DNA of 64,000 bases, from contig NZ_SOAP01000001.1 of the NCBI RefSeq assembly GCF_004364805.1, positions 2,024,147 through 2,088,146 on the forward strand, given 5' to 3'. This document shows, piece after piece, positions 1 to 7,620 of the stretch. Made by a program: the position numbers and the translations under genes. This stretch comes from Pelagimonas phthalicica. GTDB taxonomy: Bacteria > Pseudomonadota > Alphaproteobacteria > Rhodobacterales > Rhodobacteraceae. The notes below the pieces were generated by a model, which was not told the DNA's origin, made no database searches, and saw only the letters and a list, made by a program, of their open reading frames with translations. Positions within the stretch are counted from its first letter, which is position 1. Every line of letters begins with the position of its first letter.

Positions 1-2
1 GA

Positions 3-848
3 ATGACGATGAGCACGCAAGCCTATGATCCCGGCTCTGACGGCGCAAAAATGACCTTCAAGGATGCGATGTCTTACGGAGACTACCTGCATCTTGAGGA
101 TATTCTGGCCCATCAGCATCCGCAAAGCACGGCGCATGATGAGATGCTGTTCGTGATCCAGCACCAGACCAGCGAACTTTGGATGAAGCTTGTCATTCAC
201 GAAATGGCAGCGGCGCGCGAGGCTCTCTTGGCGGGTGACACGGCGCAGATGTTCAAAATGTTGGCCCGGGTGAGCCGGATCTTCGAACAGCTCAACAATG
301 CCTGGGACGTGCTGCGCACCATGACCCCCGCCGATTACACCGCTTTTCGCGAGGCACTGGGGCCGTCTTCTGGGTTTCAGTCTTATCAGTACCGCATGAT
401 CGAATATGTGCTGGGCAACCGAAATCCCAACATGTTGAAACCGCATGAACACCTGCCCGAGGTGCATAAAGCGCTGAGCGATGAACTGGCGCGGCCCAGT
501 TTTTATGATGAGGTGATCACGCTGTTGTTCCGCACGGTTGATGGGCACGAAGAAAATGTTCCGACTCCGCAACTAAATGCACCGCATGAGGCCATTCCAG
601 AGGTGCAGGCGCGTTGGAAAACCGTTTACGAGAATATCGACGAATATTGGACCCTGTATGAACTGGCAGAAAAACTGGTCGACCTTGAGGATTATTTCCG
701 CCGCTGGCGCTTTAACCATGTGACAACGGTAGAGCGGGTCATCGGTTTCAAACGCGGCACCGGCGGCACATCGGGCGTGCAATATCTGCGCCGCATGTTG
801 GAAGTCGAACTCTTCCCCGAACTCTGGCACCTTAGGGGTGAACTTTGA
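3..848 (+). CDS. kynA: Tryptophan 2,3-dioxygenase
   Basis: Haem enzyme that opens the indole ring of L-tryptophan to N-formylkynurenine, the first step of the kynurenine pathway, in the cytoplasm. The 281-residue protein has the family's usual length. It carries the N-terminal HQTSELWMKL substrate-pocket motif (about residues 54-63) and the C-terminal RFNHV...GFKRGTGGTSG segment, where H239 matches the family's proximal haem ligand. Two ATG codons lie close together (positions 3 and 9); either could be the start, and the window edge hides the upstream region. It is followed by the cupin gene and kynU on the same strand, which fits a tryptophan catabolic operon. Confidence 0.95.
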   Translation: MTMSTQAYDPGSDGAKMTFKDAMSYGDYLHLEDILAHQHPQSTAHDEMLFVIQHQTSELWMKLVIHEMAAAREALLAGDTAQMFKMLARVSRIFEQLNNAWDVLRTMTPADYTAFREALGPSSGFQSYQYRMIEYVLGNRNPNMLKPHEHLPEVHKALSDELARPSFYDEVITLLFRTVDGHEENVPTPQLNAPHEAIPEVQARWKTVYENIDEYWTLYELAEKLVDLEDYFRRWRFNHVTTVERVIGFKRGTGGTSGVQYLRRMLEVELFPELWHLRGEL

Positions 849-870
849 GTCCAAATTCAGGGAGGACATT

Positions 871-1251
871 ATGAAATTTCTCACAATACTCGGCATGCTT
901 GCTCTCACAGCAACAACCGCTTTTGCACAGGATTTGTCGCGCGAAGAGATCCGCCGCGCTCCGGTTCCAGGATCGGACAGTATGGAGGTTGTCGTCAGCA
1001 AGCTCTCCGTTGCACCCGGCGCGACCATCCCCATGCACACTCATCCGGGTGATGAACATGCGGTCGTGATCACCGCCGCCAAAGCGCAGGCCCCAAATGG
1101 TCAGGTGATTGAATTCCCGGTTGGCGCGACCCTGTATTTCCCCGAAGGGCAGGTCCATGGCGGGCTCACAAATATCGGCGACGTGCCCATGGTCGCCATC
1201 ACCACCCATGTCGTTCGCATTGGCGAACCTCTGACACAAATGGCCAACTAG
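871..1251 (+). CDS. Secreted small cupin-domain protein
   Basis: A 126-residue protein that starts at the ATG preceded by GGAGG at about 860. The N-terminus (MKFLTILGMLALTATTAFA-Q) is a clear Sec signal peptide with an AFA cleavage site, so a periplasmic location is expected. The mature part holds the cupin core: PMHTHPGDEHAVVI supplies the metal-binding H-x-H-x(4)-E/H type motif 1, and PEGQVHGG the second His motif. The gene sits between kynA and kynU, but no kynurenine-pathway reaction is known to me for a periplasmic cupin. It is not an arylformamidase of the KynB type. The function is unknown; the fold assignment is strong. Confidence 0.8.
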   Translation: MKFLTILGMLALTATTAFAQDLSREEIRRAPVPGSDSMEVVVSKLSVAPGATIPMHTHPGDEHAVVITAAKAQAPNGQVIEFPVGATLYFPEGQVHGGLTNIGDVPMVAITTHVVRIGEPLTQMAN

Positions 1252-1282
1252 GCCAGCTTGCGAGCAAGGAGATCCCTTCAAA

Positions 1283-2467
1283 ATGCTACCGCGCAAAGAC
1301 CTGTTCGATATCCCCGAGGGGGTGATCTATCTTGATGGCAATTCCTTAGGGGCCATGCCCAAGGCGGCGCAGGCCCGCGCCAGTCAGGTGATCACACAGG
1401 AATGGGGCAAAGAGCTGATCAAGGCCTGGAACACGGCAGATTGGATGGCCTTGCCGCAAAAGGTTGGTGATCGGATCGCCGGTTTGATCGGGGCCCCGGC
1501 GGGTTCTGTGGCCACCGGCGATACCCTGTCGATTAAGGTCTATCAGGCGGTCGCAGCCGCGCTGCGTATGCGGCCGGATCGTCGAGTTATCCTGTCTGAT
1601 AATGGCAATTTTCCCACTGACCTCTACATGGCGCAGGGGCTGATCGACACCATCGACAAAGGCTATGAGCTGCGCACACCTGCGCCCGAGGACGTTCTGG
1701 CGGCAATCAGTGATGACGTGGCTGTCGTCATGCTGACCCAGGTCGATTACCGCACAGGTCGGATGCATGACATGCAGGCGATCACCAAGGCCGCGCAGGC
1801 CGCCGGTGCCGTGATGATCTGGGATCTTGCCCATAGCGCGGGTGCGGTTCCGGTCGATATGACCGGATCAAACGCAGAGTTCGCGGTGGGCTGCACCTAT
1901 AAATACCTCAACGGCGGGCCGGGTTCACCTGCGTTCATCTATGCGCGCCCCGACATCGTGAACCAGATCGAACCGGCTTTGGCCGGGTGGCTGGGCCATG
2001 ACGCGCCCTTTGCCATGGAGTTGGGCTATCGCCCGGCCATGTCCACCGAGCGCCTGCGCGTTGGCACGCCGCCAATCGTGCAATTGTCCCTTTTGGACGC
2101 GGCACTGGACGCCTGGGAGGGCGTTGACATGGCGGAGCTGCGCGCAGCTTCGATTGAGCTGTCCGAGCTGTTCATAAAAGAGGTCGAGAGCCGCTGCCCG
2201 CAGTTGAAACTCGCCTCACCTTGCGACCCAGAAACGCGCGGCTCGCAGGTCTCCTTTGCCTTTGACCATGGCTATGCGGCGATGCAGGCCTTGATTGATC
2301 GCGGCGTGATCGGCGATTTCCGGGCCCCTGACATCATGCGCTTTGGCTTCACTCCACTGTACCTGGATAAGGATGACATTATCGCCGCCGCCGAGGTGAT
2401 TGCCGATGTGATCGGGAATGACCTTTGGGACGATCCCAAATATCAGACCAAATCCCGCGTGACCTGA
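1283..2467 (+). CDS. kynU: Kynureninase
   Basis: PLP-dependent hydrolase that cleaves kynurenine to anthranilate and alanine. The 394-residue length is normal for bacterial KynU. Visible landmarks are the substrate-side NGNFPTDLY segment, the cofactor-binding WDLAHSAGA segment around residues 180-188, and GCTYKYLNGGPGSPAF, where K207 is the expected Schiff-base lysine. An AAGGAG lies upstream of the ATG at 1283. With kynA it takes tryptophan to anthranilate once the formyl group has been removed; no formamidase gene is seen in this window. Confidence 0.95.
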   Translation: MLPRKDLFDIPEGVIYLDGNSLGAMPKAAQARASQVITQEWGKELIKAWNTADWMALPQKVGDRIAGLIGAPAGSVATGDTLSIKVYQAVAAALRMRPDRRVILSDNGNFPTDLYMAQGLIDTIDKGYELRTPAPEDVLAAISDDVAVVMLTQVDYRTGRMHDMQAITKAAQAAGAVMIWDLAHSAGAVPVDMTGSNAEFAVGCTYKYLNGGPGSPAFIYARPDIVNQIEPALAGWLGHDAPFAMELGYRPAMSTERLRVGTPPIVQLSLLDAALDAWEGVDMAELRAASIELSELFIKEVESRCPQLKLASPCDPETRGSQVSFAFDHGYAAMQALIDRGVIGDFRAPDIMRFGFTPLYLDKDDIIAAAEVIADVIGNDLWDDPKYQTKSRVT

Positions 2468-2478
2468 GGGCGACGACC

Positions 2479-2715
2479 ATGACCTGTCTCTTTGTCCAAA
2501 TCCGCTGTCGCCCCGGCACCGCCTATGCGGTGGCCGACCAGATCGGGCTGCGTGAAATCCATTCCGAGCTTTATTCCACCAGCGGCGAATATGACCTGCT
2601 GCTCAAACTCTATGTGCCAGAGGGTCAGGATATTGGTCGTTACATCAATGAAAACCTGTTGGATATCGACGGGATCGAACGCACCTATACCACCCAGACC
2701 TACAAAGCCTTTTGA
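2479..2715 (+). CDS. Stand-alone Lrp/AsnC ligand-binding (RAM) domain protein
   Basis: A 78-residue protein consisting only of the alpha/beta RAM effector domain found at the C-terminus of Lrp/AsnC regulators; there is no helix-turn-helix. The pattern FVQIRCRPGTAYAVADQI then SGEYDLLLKL then IGRYINENLLDIDGIERTYT follows the family. The ATG at 2479 was chosen because the upstream extension has no family similarity and the predicted protein then begins directly with the first beta strand. It starts 11 nt after kynU and ends 3 nt before the thioesterase gene, so it is co-transcribed. It may sense an amino acid or aromatic intermediate of the pathway; that is inference. Confidence 0.85.
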   Translation: MTCLFVQIRCRPGTAYAVADQIGLREIHSELYSTSGEYDLLLKLYVPEGQDIGRYINENLLDIDGIERTYTTQTYKAF

Positions 2716-2718
2716 CCC

Positions 2719-3126
2719 ATGCATTTTCACTTCCCTCAAAAAGTGCTGTTCAAACATTGCGACCCGGCGGGGATCGTTTTCTATCCGCGCTTTTTCGAAA
2801 TGATCAATGATGCGGTCGAGGCGATGTTCAGTGATGCCCTGCGCTGGCCTTTTGAAGAGATCCACCCGGATCAAGGCGTGCCAACGGCGTCTATCTCGGT
2901 CCAGTTCAAAGCCCCTTGTCGCCACGGCGATCAGCTGGTCCTGGCGGTCGAGATCAAAGCGATTGGCACGTCCAGCTTGACTCTGAGAACACGCGCAACC
3001 GCGCAAGATCAGCTTCGGTTCGAGGCAGATCACACCTTGGTCTGTGTTGGGGCGGATGGGCGACCCACTGCCTGGCCTGATGATATGCGGCACAAGATAA
3101 CCGGCTTGATGGAGGGCCGCACATGA
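2719..3126 (+). CDS. Hotdog-fold acyl-CoA thioesterase (4-hydroxybenzoyl-CoA thioesterase type)
   Basis: A 135-residue single hotdog domain. The N-terminal FKHCDPAGIVFYPRFFEMINDAVE segment contains the D-P-A-G-I-V-F-Y-P active-site signature of the 4-hydroxybenzoyl-CoA thioesterase/YbgC group. The gene lies in the kyn operon and overlaps the following RidA gene by 4 nt. In the aerobic 2-aminobenzoyl-CoA (anthraniloyl-CoA) pathway a thioesterase and a RidA-like protein accompany the core enzymes. Since kynU makes anthranilate, release of a CoA ester of that route is a reasonable but unproven role. Confidence 0.85.
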   Translation: MHFHFPQKVLFKHCDPAGIVFYPRFFEMINDAVEAMFSDALRWPFEEIHPDQGVPTASISVQFKAPCRHGDQLVLAVEIKAIGTSSLTLRTRATAQDQLRFEADHTLVCVGADGRPTAWPDDMRHKITGLMEGRT

Positions 3127-3524
3127 AACCAGTGACAATTCACCCCGAAGGATGGGCCCCGGCGCTGGGCTATGCAAATGGTATGCTGATGCCCGACGGC
3201 ACCCTGCATATCGGCGGTCAGATTGGTTGGGACAAGGACAAAGTCTTTGTCCCGGGTGGCTTTATCCCACAAATGGAACAGGCCCTGAACAATATCGCGG
3301 ACATCGTGCGCGCAGCGGGTGGGGATGTGGCCGATATTGGTCGCCTGACCTGGTTCGTCAAAGACAAAGACGAATACGCCGCCCATCAGCGCGAAGTTGG
3401 GCAGGCTTATCGGCGCGTGTTCGGTAAACATTTTCCGGCCATGTCGATGTTGATCGTTAAGGATCTCGTCGAAGATCAGGCCCTGATCGAGATCGAAGCC
3501 ACCGCCTATATCGCGAAGTCATAG
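3123..3524 (+). CDS. RidA/YjgF-YER057c-UK114 family protein
   Basis: A 133-residue RidA-family enamine/imine deaminase-like protein. It has the family layout: an N-terminal GYANGMLM...LHIGGQIGWD strand pair, a central EQALNNIADIVRAAGGDVADIGRLTWFV helix-strand unit, and a C-terminal PAMSMLIVKDLVEDQALIEIEATAYI stretch. The usual catalytic Arg of the G-x-x-R-x segment is not obvious, since the C-terminus reads KDLVEDQALIEIE. It may therefore belong to a subgroup other than archetypal RidA. It is the last gene of the kyn operon; its start overlaps the thioesterase stop (ATGA). Confidence 0.85.
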   Translation: MKPVTIHPEGWAPALGYANGMLMPDGTLHIGGQIGWDKDKVFVPGGFIPQMEQALNNIADIVRAAGGDVADIGRLTWFVKDKDEYAAHQREVGQAYRRVFGKHFPAMSMLIVKDLVEDQALIEIEATAYIAKS

Positions 3525-3679
3525 GGCGGGACCCATTAATCTGCCTAGAAAATCAGGACCACCTGGTCGAAATCCTGCCCAACCGGGTCGACTCTGGCGA
3601 CAAGATTGGGCGGGGTTAACTACTTTTAGTTGCGCCGTGACGTGACATGAAGTTAAGTAAACCAAGCGCAAAACGCCTC

Positions 3680-3692
3680 CGACTCCGAGTCG
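3680..3692. promoter_or_regulatory. Short palindrome upstream of the XRE gene
   Basis: CGACTC-C-GAGTCG is a perfect 6+1+6 palindrome in the 225-bp gap between the kyn operon and the XRE regulator, about 58 bp before the XRE start codon. XRE proteins usually bind such short dyads, so it could be an autoregulatory operator. No experimental basis; short palindromes also occur by chance. Confidence 0.3.
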
Positions 3693-3749
3693 CATTGTTG
3701 GGCTTTAGATGCGCGACAGCACAGTGTGGGCCGGGCAGAGAAGTCAGAT

Positions 3750-4118
3750 ATGACCAATATTGATGTTCTTCTGGGGAGAGGGATCGCAGATCAGAGGCGT
3801 CTATTGGGGCTGTCTCGGGCTGAACTGGCCCGCAAGCTTCATGTTTCGGAACAAACCGTCTCGGCCCTGGAAGAGGGCCAGCGCCGGGCAGATGCCAAAC
3901 AACTGTTTCAAATCGCCGACATTTTGGGAATAGATATTCCGGTTTTGTTCACCGGTGTATCAGATGAGCCGTTTGAAATGCCAAAGCTGGCCTCGCCTTT
4001 TGGGCAAGAGGCGGATACACTTCTCCACCAGTATGAAGCGCTTTCATTTGGGCATCGCTCGGCTGTCTATGCATTCCTGGTGGCTTCTCAGACACAGAAC
4101 AAGGAACGCCCTTGCTAA
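3750..4118 (+). CDS. XRE-family (HTH_3) transcriptional regulator
   Basis: A 122-residue protein with one Cro/C1-type helix-turn-helix at about residues 8-62 (RGIADQRRLLGLSRAELARK followed by LHVSEQTVSALEEGQRRADA). The 60-residue C-terminal part has no recognised domain. The ATG at 3750 is preferred over an upstream GTG because the family alignment begins there. The gene stops 45 nt before the LuxR start, so the two may form one transcript that ends in or before luxI. Its target is unknown; control of the adjoining quorum-sensing genes is the simplest guess. Confidence 0.85.
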   Translation: MTNIDVLLGRGIADQRRLLGLSRAELARKLHVSEQTVSALEEGQRRADAKQLFQIADILGIDIPVLFTGVSDEPFEMPKLASPFGQEADTLLHQYEALSFGHRSAVYAFLVASQTQNKERPC

Positions 4119-4163
4119 GAGCCCTACCCATTTGTGCCAATCTTGTTGGCAGAAAGGTTCGCA

Positions 4164-4865
4164 GTGACGGTTATTGACCTGAGCAAACAGCCCAATGCAG
4201 ACAGTGATCTCAGATTATTCCTGGACACGGTCTGTGAAACGCATGAGCTGGATTTTGCAGCTTATGCCGGGGTCAATCCGATTGCTCAGACAGTTCATGG
4301 GTTTGTGAATTACCCGGATGAATGGCAAAAACTCTATGTCGAACAAGGGTTTCAGCACCGTGATCCAACTCTGTTGACGGCGGCACGCAGCATTGCCCCC
4401 GTCGATTGGGTGCGGCTGCGCCAAGAGGATAGTTTCCGCACGCTCTTTCGCGCGGCCCATGATTTTGGCATTGCGGAACAGGGGCTGACAATTCCTGTGC
4501 GCGGGCCATATGGCGATATCGGTTTGTTCAGTGTCACCCGCAACTGTTCTGACAAGGAATGGGGTTTGCTCAAAAAGAAGATCTTGGGCGAGATGCAGCA
4601 TCTGGCCGTTCACTTGCACGATAACGTTGTGCGCAGCCATGCGCTTACACGCGCATTGACAAGCCCGTCTCTTTCCGCCAGAGAAACCGAAATTCTGCAA
4701 TGGGTGGCTGCGGGCAAAACTCAGCAGGATGTCGCTGACATTCTGAACATCTCCAACCGCACGGTTGAGGTGCATCTGCGATCCAGCCGCTCAAAACTGG
4801 GGGCGCTGACCACATCGCAGGCTGTCGGGCGTGCCATCGGACTAGGCCTTATTCACCCAAATTAA
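4164..4865 (+). CDS. LuxR-family quorum-sensing regulator
   Basis: A 233-residue regulator with an N-terminal autoinducer-binding domain (about residues 8-150) and a C-terminal LuxR helix-turn-helix (LSARETEILQWVAAGKTQQD, then RTVEVHLRSSRSKLG). The invariant ligand-pocket spacing W-x3-Y-x8-D is present in DEWQKLYVEQGFQHRDP, with a second Trp in PVDWVRL. I chose the GTG at 4164, which has AGAAAGG six bases upstream, rather than the GTG at 4134. The AHL synthase gene follows 82 nt downstream on the same strand, so this is a cognate R-I pair. Confidence 0.92.
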   Translation: MTVIDLSKQPNADSDLRLFLDTVCETHELDFAAYAGVNPIAQTVHGFVNYPDEWQKLYVEQGFQHRDPTLLTAARSIAPVDWVRLRQEDSFRTLFRAAHDFGIAEQGLTIPVRGPYGDIGLFSVTRNCSDKEWGLLKKKILGEMQHLAVHLHDNVVRSHALTRALTSPSLSARETEILQWVAAGKTQQDVADILNISNRTVEVHLRSSRSKLGALTTSQAVGRAIGLGLIHPN

Positions 4866-4894
4866 CCTTTCTACGGGATTTCCCTAATAGAAGG
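4866..4894. promoter_or_regulatory. Nested dyad between luxR and luxI (candidate lux-box-type operator)
   Basis: Directly after the luxR stop lies an outer pair CCTTTCTA / TAGAAGG, with one bulged base, enclosing the near-palindrome GGGATTTCCC. The site is about 54 bp upstream of the luxI start, the position expected for a LuxR operator. It has no T-tract, so a terminator is less likely. The sequence does not match the classical CTG-N-CAG lux box; the assignment rests on symmetry and position only. Confidence 0.35.
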
Positions 4895-4947
4895 TATATC
4901 TCAAATCATGGTCAACTTTTCCACGGATAGGGTAGTGGAGAAGAACC

Positions 4948-5808
4948 ATGATCATAGTAGTTGATGGGTTAAACCGGGACCGGTACGGCCGGCTTCTCGA
5001 TGAGATGTTTGCTTTGCGTGCACGCGTGTTTGGTAAACGTTTGGGCTGGGAAGTCGACATCAAGGATGGCAAGGAAATCGACCAGTTCGATGCGCTTGAT
5101 CCGGCTTATGTCATCGGGGTGAATGACAATGGCAAGGTCGTGTCTTGTGTGCGTGCCTTGCAAACCACCGGACCGCATATGTTGTCAGATGTGTTTTCTG
5201 CGATTTTGGACGGGGATCAGCCGCTGCGCAGCCCGACAATCTGGGAATCGACACGGTTTTGTGTGGATACAGAGGCTTTGGATCGCGGCAAGACCCGCAA
5301 TTCGGTCAGCTATGCCACCTGCGAGCTAATGGCGGCCTCATTGGAATATGCACAAGAGTCTGGGATTTCTGACATTGTCACCGTGATCGATCCGATCATG
5401 GATCGCGTGCTGAAACGCTCTGACTGCGCCCCTTATGGCTATGTTGGCAAGACAACTCCGATGGGCAAAGTGCCAGCCATGGCGGCCCTCTTGGATTGCA
5501 GCGATGAACGGATCGAGAAAATCCGCAATTTCGCAGGCATCGAGGGCAATGTTTTTATGGATGAGGACGCGGCGGCTGCCTTGGCAGATCCGGTCGCGCC
5601 CGAAATCGATCATAGCCTGTTTGACGCCATTATGTCCGCTGGCCCGCAGCCGGATGCGGAAACGCGCAATATGCTCGAACAATATTGCCATGACCAAGCT
5701 TCGGCAGCGCAATCGCGGGATGAACTACACGCGGCCAATCGCTTGGCCGGGGTGCTGTTCGAGGCAGGGATGATCAATCGCCGCAAACCCAAGTTCTTTG
5801 TTTGTTAA
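4948..5808 (+). CDS. Acyl-homoserine-lactone synthase (LuxI family)
   Basis: Makes N-acyl-homoserine lactone from S-adenosylmethionine and an acyl-carrier donor. The canonical invariant residues fall at their textbook positions: R24, F28, W34, D45, D48, R69, E100 and R103 (RARVFGKRLGW, DQFDALD, CVRAL, WESTRFCV). At 286 residues it is longer than the usual 190-230. The last roughly 80 residues (from about 205) form an Asp/Glu- and Ala-rich helical extension outside the catalytic domain. It pairs with the upstream LuxR gene and is closed by a strong terminator at 5864. The acyl chain made cannot be read from sequence. Confidence 0.95.
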   Translation: MIIVVDGLNRDRYGRLLDEMFALRARVFGKRLGWEVDIKDGKEIDQFDALDPAYVIGVNDNGKVVSCVRALQTTGPHMLSDVFSAILDGDQPLRSPTIWESTRFCVDTEALDRGKTRNSVSYATCELMAASLEYAQESGISDIVTVIDPIMDRVLKRSDCAPYGYVGKTTPMGKVPAMAALLDCSDERIEKIRNFAGIEGNVFMDEDAAAALADPVAPEIDHSLFDAIMSAGPQPDAETRNMLEQYCHDQASAAQSRDELHAANRLAGVLFEAGMINRRKPKFFVC

Positions 5809-5863
5809 TGGGGTTTGACACCCGATTTTCTCGAAAATCTTTCGCTTTAGAGTAAGCGGATCA

Positions 5864-5894
5864 AAGGGGCTCTGGGTGACCAGAGCCCCTTTTA
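5864..5894 (+). terminator. Rho-independent terminator after luxI
   Basis: A 12-bp perfect stem AAGGGGCTCTGG / CCAGAGCCCCTT with a GTGA tetraloop, followed by a T-run. It lies 55 nt after the luxI stop and isolates the quorum-sensing cluster from the GMC oxidoreductase gene. Confidence 0.9.
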
Positions 5895-5997
5895 CCTTGG
5901 TTGGTAAACCTGGCTCAACTTTCGCTCCGAGGTGATTTGTCTCGGTTGACCTTGACGGCAAATGCGCCTTCTATCTTCGGCGGGAGGGCCAGAGGCT

Positions 5998-7617
5998 ATG
6001 AGTGAAAACAACCGCTTGGACGGGGAATACGATTACATCATCGTTGGTGCCGGGACAGCAGGCTGCGTTCTGGCCAATCGGTTGACGCAAGATCCCAAAA
6101 CCCGTGTCCTGCTGCTCGAGGCGGGGAAATCCGACAATTACCATTGGGTGCATATCCCGGTCGGTTACCTCTACTGCATTGGCAACCCCCGTACGGATTG
6201 GATGATGAAAACTGCACCGGAACCGGGGCTAAACGGGCGGGCGCTGGTCTATCCACGTGGCAAGGTTCTGGGTGGCTGCACCTCGGTCAATGGTATGATC
6301 TATATGCGCGGCCAAGCGGCGGATTATGACCAGTGGCGGCAGCTGGGCAATACCGGCTGGGGCTGGGATGATGTGCTACCCTATTTCCTCAAATCCGAAG
6401 ATCACCACGGCGGCGACAGTGATATGCATCGCGGTGGCGGCGAATGGAAAGTCAGCACGCAACGGCTGGAATGGGACATTTTGCGCGCGGTTCAGGAAGG
6501 GGCCAAGGAGTTTGGCATTCAGCCCCGCGCTGATTTCAATGACGGCAATAACGAAGGTTCCGGCTTTTTTGAGGTCAATCAAAAGGCCGGGGTGCGCTGG
6601 AACACCTCCAAAGCCTTTTTGCGCCCGGCGATGAAACGGTCAAACCTGCGGGTGGTGACCGAGGCGCATACCGAAACCCTGATGATCGAGGGCAAACGCG
6701 TGAGTGGTGTGGTCTATCACCACAAAGGCCAGCGGATTGAGGCACGTGCAAAGGGTGAAGTGTTGTTGGCAGCTGGTGCGATCAACACACCGAAACTGTT
6801 GGAACTGTCGGGCATCGGCAATCCCGATGTGCTGTCGCATTTCGGCATCGAAACCCGGCATGAGCTGCGCGAAGTTGGCGAGAACCTGCAAGATCACCTG
6901 CAAATCCGCACAGTCTTTAAGGTCAAGAACGCCAAAACCCTCAATACCATGGCCAACAGCCTGTTGGGCAAGGCCAGGATCGGGTTGCAATACGCGCTGA
7001 GCCAATCCGGCCCCATGTCCATGGCCCCAAGCCAATTTGGCATGTTCACCAAATCCGACCCGTCCAAAGACACGCCGGATCTGGAATATCACGTCCAACC
7101 CCTGTCGACGGACAGGTTGGGCGACCCTCTGCACCCTTTCCCGGCGATCACAATGTCAGTTTGCAATTTGCGCCCTGAAAGCCGGGGGGATTGCCATATC
7201 CAAAGCCGGGATTTGGAGCAGCAACCCCATATACGGTTGAATTACCTTTCAGCAGAAGCGGATAAAACGGTCGCTCTTGCCTCGGTCAAACAAGCGCGCG
7301 AGATCATGACAGCCAAGGCGCTGGCGCAATATGAACCCAAAGAGATTTTGCCAGGACCTGAGGTTGCCTCAGATGCTGACCTGCTAGAGGCAATTGGTGA
7401 TATCGGTACGACGATTTTCCACCCGGTCAGCACGTGCCGCATGGGGGTGGATGACGGGGCAGTTGTGGACCCCGAACTGCGTGTACGCGGGATGGCGGGG
7501 CTGCGCATTGTCGATGCGTCTATCATGCCGCGCATCACGTCGGGCAACACCGCCTCGCCTGTGATCATGATTGCGGAAAAGGCGGCGGACATGATCCGCG
7601 CCGCCGCCCGTTCCTAA
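5998..7617 (+). CDS. GMC-family FAD oxidoreductase (choline dehydrogenase-like)
   Basis: A 539-residue flavoprotein. The N-terminal DYIIVGAGTAGCVLANRL (about residues 12-29) is the FAD-binding Rossmann motif, followed by GMC signature 1 around GKVLGGCTSVNGMIYMRG. GMC signature 2 appears as GAINTPKLLELSGIG. The C-terminal HPVSTCRMG and NTASPVIMIAEKAADMI segments hold the catalytic His and Asn positions. It oxidises a primary alcohol; the family (BetA and alcohol dehydrogenases) is too broad to name the substrate. The ATG at 5998 has GGAGGG upstream. It is convergent with the solute-binding protein gene, with only 3 nt between. Confidence 0.9.
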   Translation: MSENNRLDGEYDYIIVGAGTAGCVLANRLTQDPKTRVLLLEAGKSDNYHWVHIPVGYLYCIGNPRTDWMMKTAPEPGLNGRALVYPRGKVLGGCTSVNGMIYMRGQAADYDQWRQLGNTGWGWDDVLPYFLKSEDHHGGDSDMHRGGGEWKVSTQRLEWDILRAVQEGAKEFGIQPRADFNDGNNEGSGFFEVNQKAGVRWNTSKAFLRPAMKRSNLRVVTEAHTETLMIEGKRVSGVVYHHKGQRIEARAKGEVLLAAGAINTPKLLELSGIGNPDVLSHFGIETRHELREVGENLQDHLQIRTVFKVKNAKTLNTMANSLLGKARIGLQYALSQSGPMSMAPSQFGMFTKSDPSKDTPDLEYHVQPLSTDRLGDPLHPFPAITMSVCNLRPESRGDCHIQSRDLEQQPHIRLNYLSAEADKTVALASVKQAREIMTAKALAQYEPKEILPGPEVASDADLLEAIGDIGTTIFHPVSTCRMGVDDGAVVDPELRVRGMAGLRIVDASIMPRITSGNTASPVIMIAEKAADMIRAAARS

Positions 7618-7620
7618 GCT

